Shown: positions 36,579 to 43,962 of the stretch, piece after piece
Layout of the letters: each line of letters starts with the position of its first letter
Numbering within the stretch: the first letter of the stretch is position 1
Source of the DNA: Paracoccaceae bacterium
GTDB lineage: Bacteria; Pseudomonadota; Alphaproteobacteria; Rhodobacterales; Rhodobacteraceae
Direction of reading: 5' to 3'
DNA: 64,000 nt
Assembly: GCA_026710155.1 (NCBI GenBank)
Contig: JAPORQ010000022.1
Location: 62,001-126,000, forward strand
Made by a program: the position numbers and the translations under genes
The notes under the pieces: generated by a model
Database searches by the model: none
Told to the model about the DNA's origin: nothing
What the model saw: only the letters and a program-made list of their open reading frames with translations

Positions 36579-37023
36579 AAGTTTACTCCACCGTAGATTG
36601 GTGGTTGACACATCAATTGCGATAAATCGACTTTACCCAGATATGCAATTAACGATTGATATTATTGAAAAGCCAGGTGGTCCTGTACCTTCGATGATTG
36701 GTGGCTATCGTCCAGACATAATTGGAAGAAGTAATGGTCAAGGGATACACCAAGTTATTGCCGAGGCAAAGATAGATGGAGATGTGAAACGACTGCATAC
36801 CATTTGTCAGATTGATGCATTTATAGATTATCTTGAGTCAATGAAATCAGCGAATGGTACATTCATTTTAGCTGTTAACGGGTATGTTTGTGGAACCGCT
36901 AGAACAATCCTAAATTTAAATTATAGGCACCGAGTGTCGGATAATATTCATATTAAACTATTTGACGGGTTGGACTTTTGGTGCCTAGGACGATCAGGGG
37001 AGACATTATGGCGTTTGTCCTAA
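36571..37023 (+). CDS. PD-(D/E)XK nuclease-like protein
   Basis: A 150-residue protein with a restriction-endonuclease-like core. Pro48-Asp49 (GGYRPDIIGR), then Glu65-x-Lys67 (QVIAEAKIDGD), and Gln80 with a QIDAFIDYLE helix make the usual PD...(D/E)xK...QxxxY set. It probably cuts DNA or has kept the fold for binding it. The ATG at 36571 overlaps the end of the preceding ParB-like gene (ATGTCTGA), and its own end overlaps the helicase start, so all three are co-translated. I recognise no named family. Confidence 0.7.
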   Translation: MSESLLHRRLVVDTSIAINRLYPDMQLTIDIIEKPGGPVPSMIGGYRPDIIGRSNGQGIHQVIAEAKIDGDVKRLHTICQIDAFIDYLESMKSANGTFILAVNGYVCGTARTILNLNYRHRVSDNIHIKLFDGLDFWCLGRSGETLWRLS

Positions 37024-38456
37024 AACGGCAACCTGCCCTTTCACCCAAGCATCAAGCATATGCTTACCAGGTTGATGCGATTCATTTTGTCAAAGATCTT
37101 TCCTACGCTGCAATCTTCCATGAGCAGGGGCTTGGAAAAACTAAAATTGCGATAGATCTTTCCCTGCTATGGCTTGATAAAGATGTCGTAGACACAGTGT
37201 TTATCATCACGAAAAAGTCTCTTGTTGAAAATTGGAAGAATGAAGTAAAAGGACACTGCCATATTACTCCTCACATCTTGTCTAGTAATCGAGCACAAAA
37301 CAGCACATCCCTTAATTCACCTGTGCTTATCTACATCACCAACTATGAAACCATTGCAGCAAATGTAAAACTCATAAAAATGTTTTTTATGACTTGCCGT
37401 GTTGGCTGCATTCTAGATGAAAGCCAAAAAATCAAGAATCCAGATGCCTATCTGACTCGGGTGTTTCACGAGATTGCTTCGTTATTCGAACGACGAATAA
37501 TTATGACAGGTACCCCAGCTGCGAACCGTCCTTACGATATATGGGCACAAATCAAGTTCCTTGATAATGGTGAAACCCTAGGGAGTAGTTTTGATACGTT
37601 CAGGCAAGAAATGGATTTACCAAAATGCAACAATAAATCGGATGACTACGAGGGACGTTTGTCAACAATTAACAAAAGAATTGCACCGTTTACTGTCCGA
37701 GAAACCAAAGATACAGCCGGAATTCACTTACCTAATAAAACTATTCTCACACGTAATGTAAAGCTACCCAGTTGGCAGCTGAATAGATATACTACATATC
37801 GTGACGAGTTGGCTTTTGAATATAAAAAAGAGGGTATTATAGAAACTGACAGGGTAGATAGCATTCTAAAGAGACTCTTACGGTTGGTTCAATGCGCTTC
37901 GAATCCAGGACTCATTGATGGAAATTATGAACTTGAACCAGCGAAATTGCCTGTTTTGACCGAGATGTGTCATGATTTCACTAAGGAATCCAAAGTAATA
38001 GTCTGGACTGGATTTATTGAAAATGTGGAATGGCTTGCCAAAAAGCTATCAAAATTCAATCCTGCAATCATTCATGGGAGCCTATCTTTGCATCATCGAA
38101 ACGAATCTGTAAGAAAATTTACCAATTCGTCGAATCTTGTGCTTATTGCAACACCTGGTGCTGCTAAGGAGGGCCTTACACTGACTGTAGCTAATCATGC
38201 AATATTTTTCGATCGCAGTTTCAGTCTTGATGATTATCTCCAGGCTCAGGACCGTATTCACCGAATTTCTCAGACCAGGGATTGTTTTATACACAATCTA
38301 ATTGCCAGAGATACCATTGACGAGTGGGTTGATGTTTTGCTTACTGCGAAGTACAGGGCGGCACAGCTTGCTCAAGGAGATATTGATGCTAAAACTTTCA
38401 GGGACATATTTCGTACAGATGTTTCTGAAGTACTCCAAAGCGTTCTATTTCCTTAA
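37008..38456 (+). CDS. SNF2-family helicase/translocase
   Basis: A 482-residue superfamily 2 ATPase. Motif I is GLGKT (41-45, in AAIFHEQGLGKTKIAI), motif II is DESQ (137-140, ILDESQKIKN), motif III is MTGTP (166-170), and motif VI is DYLQAQDRIHRISQTRDCFI near residue 415. It is short for SNF2 and has no extra nuclease or chromatin domains. In bacteria such proteins translocate on duplex DNA in restriction and anti-phage loci (DpdE and DISARM DrmD are SNF2-like). The ATG at 37008 overlaps the nuclease gene by 16 bases. Confidence 0.9.
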   Translation: MAFVLKRQPALSPKHQAYAYQVDAIHFVKDLSYAAIFHEQGLGKTKIAIDLSLLWLDKDVVDTVFIITKKSLVENWKNEVKGHCHITPHILSSNRAQNSTSLNSPVLIYITNYETIAANVKLIKMFFMTCRVGCILDESQKIKNPDAYLTRVFHEIASLFERRIIMTGTPAANRPYDIWAQIKFLDNGETLGSSFDTFRQEMDLPKCNNKSDDYEGRLSTINKRIAPFTVRETKDTAGIHLPNKTILTRNVKLPSWQLNRYTTYRDELAFEYKKEGIIETDRVDSILKRLLRLVQCASNPGLIDGNYELEPAKLPVLTEMCHDFTKESKVIVWTGFIENVEWLAKKLSKFNPAIIHGSLSLHHRNESVRKFTNSSNLVLIATPGAAKEGLTLTVANHAIFFDRSFSLDDYLQAQDRIHRISQTRDCFIHNLIARDTIDEWVDVLLTAKYRAAQLAQGDIDAKTFRDIFRTDVSEVLQSVLFP

Positions 38457-38502
38457 AACTCTAACGAACAGCAAATTTCCTGAAATACAAGAGTACACCG
38501 AT

Positions 38503-39519
38503 ATGACAAAAAATGTGAATACCATTGCTGTATTGGGGAAGGATATATCCACATCCCAAGAACAAATACCGATCGAAAAACTTAAGTTCCTAACTGATAA
38601 TCCAAGGGTTTATGCTGTTATTCGGGAAATGGAGGATTTCGAAGGACGTACAGATGATGAGAAACAAAGTCTAATTTACGATTGCCTACTTAAGGAACCA
38701 AGCGTCAAGAATCTAATACCTGAGATAAAGAGGGACCGTGGTCTTCAAGAGCCTATAATCGTACGTTGGGACACACAAGAGGTAATTGAAGGAAATTCCC
38801 GCCTTGCAGCCTATCGTAAACTAAATAACGATGAACCCGATAATGAAACTTGGAATAAAATACGTTGTCAAGTTGTTACAGAACTTACCGATGATCAACA
38901 AACCCGAATTCTAGGACAGGTACACCTCCATGGTAAAACCGATTGGTCTCCATACGCCAAGGCATTGTATTGTTATCGATGGGTAGTTGAAGACAAAAAA
39001 AAGACTTCCGAATTATCGAAGATAGCAGGATTTTCGAAGCAAGAAATAAATAAATATGTCTCAATTATCAAACTTATGTCTCAAAATAACGAACTCAAAA
39101 ATTCGAGATACAGTTATTATAATGTACTGGTTCGAAATAGAAAAATTTCTACAAAGATCAACGAAGATAGTGGTCTAAAAAAGGTACTTTTTCAAAAGAT
39201 AAAAACACAAGAATTCACTGCTCAGGAATTACGCGATAAATTACCAACAATAATCAACAAGCCAAAAATCCTTCGGAAATTTCAAAATAAAAAGATCAAG
39301 TTAGATGAGGCGTATGACCGTGCAAAGATTAGCGGAGCTGAGCAAAAGCTAAAAAAAATTCGACTAGGCCTTAATGATATTGAAAATGATGATATCTTGT
39401 CACTGGAACGACCTGAGGCCAATGCAATGAAATATGAAATCGGTCAAATCCAAAAAAGCCTAAATCGGGTTTCTGGTATGGTTGAGAAATTTCTTAATAG
39501 AACAACATCGACTTCTTGA
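38503..39519 (+). CDS. ParB/sulfiredoxin-fold protein 2 of the six-gene cluster
   Basis: A 338-residue protein with the same fold as the first gene but low identity: IPIEKLKF then D-N-P-R at 32-35, QEPIIVRWD near 82-90, and the box VIEGNSRLAAYRKL near 94-107. WSPYAKALYCYRWV parallels the WPAYEKARYLHHL segment of copy 1, and an HTH-like stretch (SKIAGFSKQEINKYVSIIK) follows. The C-terminus is long and basic. The annotated ATG at 38503 fits; the open frame upstream overlaps the helicase gene and is not coding-like. It lies 46 bases after the helicase and 18 before the radical SAM gene. Confidence 0.82.
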   Translation: MTKNVNTIAVLGKDISTSQEQIPIEKLKFLTDNPRVYAVIREMEDFEGRTDDEKQSLIYDCLLKEPSVKNLIPEIKRDRGLQEPIIVRWDTQEVIEGNSRLAAYRKLNNDEPDNETWNKIRCQVVTELTDDQQTRILGQVHLHGKTDWSPYAKALYCYRWVVEDKKKTSELSKIAGFSKQEINKYVSIIKLMSQNNELKNSRYSYYNVLVRNRKISTKINEDSGLKKVLFQKIKTQEFTAQELRDKLPTIINKPKILRKFQNKKIKLDEAYDRAKISGAEQKLKKIRLGLNDIENDDILSLERPEANAMKYEIGQIQKSLNRVSGMVEKFLNRTTSTS

Positions 39520-39537
39520 CCAACTTTAATAAACACC

Positions 39538-41190
39538 ATGACAAAGAAAAAAGTCCTACTGATAGAACCGGGATATCGAAACAAATATCCCCCATTGGGT
39601 TTGATGAAACTTGCCTCATACCATAAAGCACGTGGTGACCATGTGAAATTTTCCAAAGTAGGATTCGACAAGGACGAAAGCATGTCCCCCCTATACGAAT
39701 CTGCTTGGGACCGGGTTTATGTTACCACTTTATTTAGTTTTGAATGGAAACGAACTGCAAAAGCAATTGATAAAGCAATCCGTATCGCTGGTATGCAACC
39801 AGAAAGAGTTTTTGTTGGCGGAATAGCAGCTTCTTTGATGCACGAAGAATACCTGAATGAACCCCGTTGGGCCGGAGTGCGCTTTATCAAGGGGCTCTTG
39901 GTAGGTGCACCAGCAAATGCTCTCCAACTTTCAAAAGAAGATTATGAATTTGGATCAGATGATCTTTCAGGTCGTCCAATTGAAGAATGTATACCGGATT
40001 ACGACATTTTGTCAGACATTGACTACACCTATCCTGTACGAGATGCATATTTCGGTTACGCATCGAGAGGTTGTGTCCGAAAATGTGCATTCTGTGGAGT
40101 TCCCAAACTGGAAGGCCCACAGCGTGAAATGCCGCCCTTGACAGAACTTGTTAATGGTATTGATGCCGTACATGGAGTCAAGAAGGACATGGTTCTGATG
40201 GACAACAATATTACTGCCTCTATCCGATATAAGGAGGTAATAGCAGAGTTGAGGGACTTAGGTTTCGAATCTGGAGCTACAATATCCCGACCCAAAGGCC
40301 GTAAAGAAAAGAGAAGAGTGGATTTCAATCAGGGTGTTGACGCACGTATACTGGCTAAATCACCGATGTATCTTAAGGAAATGGCCACAATATGCATAAG
40401 TCCCTTGCGTATTGCATTTGACCATATAGGGTTACGGAAGGTTTATGAAGTGGCAATCCGAATGGCAGCAGATAACGATATTACTTCACTGTCAAATTAC
40501 ATGCTCTACAATTTTATGGACACACCAAGTGACCTATACGAAAGGATGCGTCTTAATATCTCCCTGAACGAGGAACTGAAAATAAGAATTTGGTCTTTTC
40601 CAATGCGGTATCAACCAGTGACCTTGAAGGAAAGAACTCATATAGGAAAGTTTTGGAATCGCTATTATTTGAGATCTTTCCAGATCATGCTACAAGCAAC
40701 TCACGGTGTAGTCAGTGGGAATCCATCATTTTTCAAGAGAGCATATGGGGAAAACAAACATGAATTCGAACAACTCCTTAGTATGCCCCATGCATTTATT
40801 TTCCATAGGGACCACTACGAGTTTGAGGATGGTTCGCCTGTGTTAGATGAATATTTTGAGTATCGGAACAAACTGACTGAAAGCCAAGAAAAGGAAATGA
40901 TTAGTCACCTAGCGATACCGGACATCGCAACTTCCGGGATACCCAGAAACCACTATGCTGAGTTAGTAGAAGACAGTACGATAGACAAGTCCATTCGTAA
41001 TGTTTTAAGATTTCACACCCTTGACACAAGGCATCGCCTAAATACGGAAGACAAGAATAAAATACCCGAATTTTCGTATCTCAATTCAAATATTGAATTG
41101 CCTAGTGAGGATGAACATGTAGAAGATGCTGGTCTTTACGATGATACTTCAACACGAGAAGAAATATTTGACCAACATGCAAGCGTCTAA
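39538..41190 (+). CDS. Radical SAM protein with vitamin-B12-binding-like N-terminus
   Basis: A 550-residue protein. The N-terminal 130 residues look like a cobalamin-binding-type Rossmann domain as found in B12-radical SAM proteins (VLLIEPGYRNKYPPLGLMKL, then RVFVGGIAASLM), but the classical DxHxxG motif is not seen. The radical SAM cluster is C179-x3-C183-x2-C186 (YASRGCVRKCAFCGVPKLEG). The C-terminal 250 residues are unassigned and end in an acidic tail. Radical SAM enzymes methylate, methylthiolate or otherwise remodel RNA, DNA, peptides or small molecules. Its place between ParB-like and Hsp90-like genes suggests a nucleic-acid target (inference). Confidence 0.82.
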   Translation: MTKKKVLLIEPGYRNKYPPLGLMKLASYHKARGDHVKFSKVGFDKDESMSPLYESAWDRVYVTTLFSFEWKRTAKAIDKAIRIAGMQPERVFVGGIAASLMHEEYLNEPRWAGVRFIKGLLVGAPANALQLSKEDYEFGSDDLSGRPIEECIPDYDILSDIDYTYPVRDAYFGYASRGCVRKCAFCGVPKLEGPQREMPPLTELVNGIDAVHGVKKDMVLMDNNITASIRYKEVIAELRDLGFESGATISRPKGRKEKRRVDFNQGVDARILAKSPMYLKEMATICISPLRIAFDHIGLRKVYEVAIRMAADNDITSLSNYMLYNFMDTPSDLYERMRLNISLNEELKIRIWSFPMRYQPVTLKERTHIGKFWNRYYLRSFQIMLQATHGVVSGNPSFFKRAYGENKHEFEQLLSMPHAFIFHRDHYEFEDGSPVLDEYFEYRNKLTESQEKEMISHLAIPDIATSGIPRNHYAELVEDSTIDKSIRNVLRFHTLDTRHRLNTEDKNKIPEFSYLNSNIELPSEDEHVEDAGLYDDTSTREEIFDQHASV

Positions 41191-41213
41191 TACCGCACCA
41201 AGGAGTTATCATA

Positions 41214-42686
41214 ATGAAAAAGATAGAACCAGAGTCGCTTGTGGGAGCAGATATTTTAAATCTCGTGACTACAGGTATGTACCATACCCCACATGCAGTC
41301 TATCGAGAATATATTCAGAATTCGGCAGATGCAATTGAAAGGTCACTGTGGCCAGGTCAAGGGCGAGTAGATATTTCAATCAGTCCAGCAAATAGAAGTA
41401 TTAAAATCCGGGATAATGGTCCCGGACTTTCACCTGCTCAAGCAAAACGGTATCTGATTCCAATCGCACGGAGTTCCAAGAAACATGGGATAGATCGCGG
41501 GTTTAGAGGAATTGGCAGGCTTTCAGGACTAGCTTTCGCTGACAGAATAAAATTCAGGACGAGGAGTAATAAGGCACAACAGGTAACTGAAATCTCTTGG
41601 GATGGGAAATTACTGCGGTCCAATTCAGATTCCTCATTAAGTCCTGAACAAATCATTAATAATTGCGTAAAGGTTTCGATAATAGATGGCGATGATTGGC
41701 CCGATAATTTTTTCGAAGTAAAAATTGAAGATGTGTCTAGATATGCTGCAGACAAAATTCTTAACCGTGAAGCAGTACGAAGATACATAGGTGAGACCGG
41801 GCCGGTACCCATGTCAGATACGTTTCCTTTTTCGAAAGAGGTGGAGCCGATAGTTTCAAATGTAAAAAAGTTGCATACACTTGAAGTCATCCTGGATGAT
41901 GAAGAGCCAGTCAGACGAATGCATGGACATGAACTTATTTTCTCACAAGACCGCACGGATACTTACAAGGAAATACAAGAATTGAGAATTCCAGATATTG
42001 AGGGTGAAAATAACGCTGCTGTAGGATGGATTGCGCACACATCTTATCTCGGAGCGGTTCCCAAAAATCTTGGAGTAAGGGGAATCCGACTAAGGGCAGG
42101 AAACATACAAATCGGTGAGGAAAATGTACTCGATCCATTTTTTAATGAAGAGCGTTTCAATAAATGGTGCATAGGTGAATTACATGTCATTGATCAACGA
42201 ATCCTACCAAATGGCCGCCGGGATTATTTTGACCCTAGTCCACACTTGAGACATATGGAAAATCATATCCAATCTATTATCAATGAAGTTGTTAAGCGAT
42301 GTCGAACAGCTTCATCAAACCGGATTCAGTCTAGGAAGGTACAAACGGTTATAGAACACATGGATAACGCGTATAGTCTAGCAGGTTCGGGGTATTTGAA
42401 AGCTGCAGATTCGAAAGCTCTAATAGCCGAAGCACTAGAGAGACTGCAGGAACTAGAACACAATATGAGCGAAGAAACAATAAATTGCAATCAAAATAAA
42501 ATTATAATTGAAGAGCTCAAGAAAAAGCTAATTGATTTCAAACCAAGGAGGGGCCGTCCCTATCTAGAAAATGTCAATAGTGGGGAAATTGCAATTTATC
42601 AGCGAATATTTAGGGCACTTACTGAGCTATGCAATTCACCTGCCATGGCAAAGGAGATGATTGAGGGTGTCCTAAAATCCGCATAA
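41214..42686 (+). CDS. Hsp90-like GHKL ATPase
   Basis: A 490-residue protein. The ATP-binding N-terminus shows the GHKL motifs: N-box Glu32...Asn36..Asp39 in REYIQNSADAIERSL, G1 D-N-G-P-G at 67-71 and G2 GFRGIGRLSGLAFAD at 96-110. The opening LVTTGMYHTPHAVYREYIQN closely resembles bacterial Hsp90-like ATPases found in defence-type loci. The middle is unassigned; the C-terminal 130 residues look helical and may dimerise. It follows the radical SAM gene by 23 bases and ends the cluster. It could be an energy-driven conformational switch or chaperone for the complex. Confidence 0.85.
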   Translation: MKKIEPESLVGADILNLVTTGMYHTPHAVYREYIQNSADAIERSLWPGQGRVDISISPANRSIKIRDNGPGLSPAQAKRYLIPIARSSKKHGIDRGFRGIGRLSGLAFADRIKFRTRSNKAQQVTEISWDGKLLRSNSDSSLSPEQIINNCVKVSIIDGDDWPDNFFEVKIEDVSRYAADKILNREAVRRYIGETGPVPMSDTFPFSKEVEPIVSNVKKLHTLEVILDDEEPVRRMHGHELIFSQDRTDTYKEIQELRIPDIEGENNAAVGWIAHTSYLGAVPKNLGVRGIRLRAGNIQIGEENVLDPFFNEERFNKWCIGELHVIDQRILPNGRRDYFDPSPHLRHMENHIQSIINEVVKRCRTASSNRIQSRKVQTVIEHMDNAYSLAGSGYLKAADSKALIAEALERLQELEHNMSEETINCNQNKIIIEELKKKLIDFKPRRGRPYLENVNSGEIAIYQRIFRALTELCNSPAMAKEMIEGVLKSA

Positions 42687-42882
42687 AATAATAAAAGGTG
42701 GCAAAATTCGGTTCTAAAGGGATAACGAAAAATAATATTTTAACTTCTAAACCCTGATTATGGGGTAAAATTTTAGTGGTAATTTACTGAAAGCATTAAT
42801 CTGTGGTGTAATACCCATAACTTTTTCGGACCATCGATTCCTTAATGGTGTTGTTACTTGAAGTTGATTGGGTTAATGATGA

Positions 42883-43878
42883 ATGAACATGCAGAATCAG
42901 AAAGAATTACAAAAAAAGTTTATCCGGGGATTGTATTGGGCAGGCATACCCACCCTGTTCAAATGTGATTATCAGGAAACTCCTGAAAACTGTGATATAG
43001 CACTTGTTGGCATTCCGCACTCGACAGGCAATGGAACAACATTGAGGGATCAGCATATGGGACCAAGAGCTGTCAGGGATGTATCAGGTCTTGGACGCAG
43101 GGTTCATCTTGACTTTCGGCTTGATCCCTGGGAAAAATGCAGGATTGTTGATATTGGAGATGTTCCTTTGCTCGAAGGGAACAACAATGAGGCTTCAATT
43201 GACCATATAACCGAATTCTTCAGGATAATAGACAAGGTCGGAGCCAAACCGGTTTCCATTGGTGGAGACCACTCGATTACCGGAGGAACGGTCAGGGCGG
43301 TAGGAGGGAAGGGTTCCAATTTATCCGGCGGTGAAGCGATTGCTCTGCTTCACATTGATGCCCACACCGATACTTTTCTCCATCTCGAGCATTTTCTGGG
43401 AGCCAGAAAATCCGCTGCTCATTGGGGTGCCCAACTTGTAACGGAAGGGCATGTCGATGCCCATAGATCAACTCAAATTGGTATAAGAGGCAACCCAAGG
43501 ACACTGGATTGGTACCAACCGAGTTTGCAACTGGGTTATGAATTGATCACCAAACAGCAATATGATTTGTTGGGAGAGGATTCGGTAAACGAGATAATCA
43601 GAAACCGGATAGGTGAAAAACCTGTTTACATAACTTTTGATTTGGATAGTCTGGACGCATCAATCGCCCCGGGGGTCGCAAATCTGGAGCCGGGAGAACC
43701 GGGGTTCAATTTGAAACAGGCCATTGGTATCCTCAGGTCAGTAAGAGGATTGAACATCATAGGAGGTGATGTGGTCTGCCTGGTTCCAACAGCAGATAAT
43801 CCAAATAAAATCACCGCCATGGTGGCAACAAGTATAATGTTTGAAATAATTTCACTTATTGCTGATTCCCATCAGTAA
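42883..43878 (+). CDS. Ureohydrolase (arginase/agmatinase family)
   Basis: A 331-residue manganese-dependent ureohydrolase. The metal-binding signatures are VSIGGDHSITGG, LLHIDAHTDTF and ITFDLDSLDASIAPG; the last has Ala where most members have Pro. The substrate-loop region is HSTGNGTTLRDQHMGPRAVR. It may cleave agmatine, guanidinobutyrate or guanidinopropionate; the signature alone does not decide, so no symbol is given. It is a single gene, after 196 bases that hold no recognisable element, between the six-gene cluster and mutS. Confidence 0.88.
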   Translation: MNMQNQKELQKKFIRGLYWAGIPTLFKCDYQETPENCDIALVGIPHSTGNGTTLRDQHMGPRAVRDVSGLGRRVHLDFRLDPWEKCRIVDIGDVPLLEGNNNEASIDHITEFFRIIDKVGAKPVSIGGDHSITGGTVRAVGGKGSNLSGGEAIALLHIDAHTDTFLHLEHFLGARKSAAHWGAQLVTEGHVDAHRSTQIGIRGNPRTLDWYQPSLQLGYELITKQQYDLLGEDSVNEIIRNRIGEKPVYITFDLDSLDASIAPGVANLEPGEPGFNLKQAIGILRSVRGLNIIGGDVVCLVPTADNPNKITAMVATSIMFEIISLIADSHQ

Positions 43879-43962
43879 AGTTTCCGCATATTTCATATTT
43901 GATGTAAAGCATTCTGTATCCGTTATGGTTTCCCGAACAAAAATTTGAATTCATGTAAAAGG

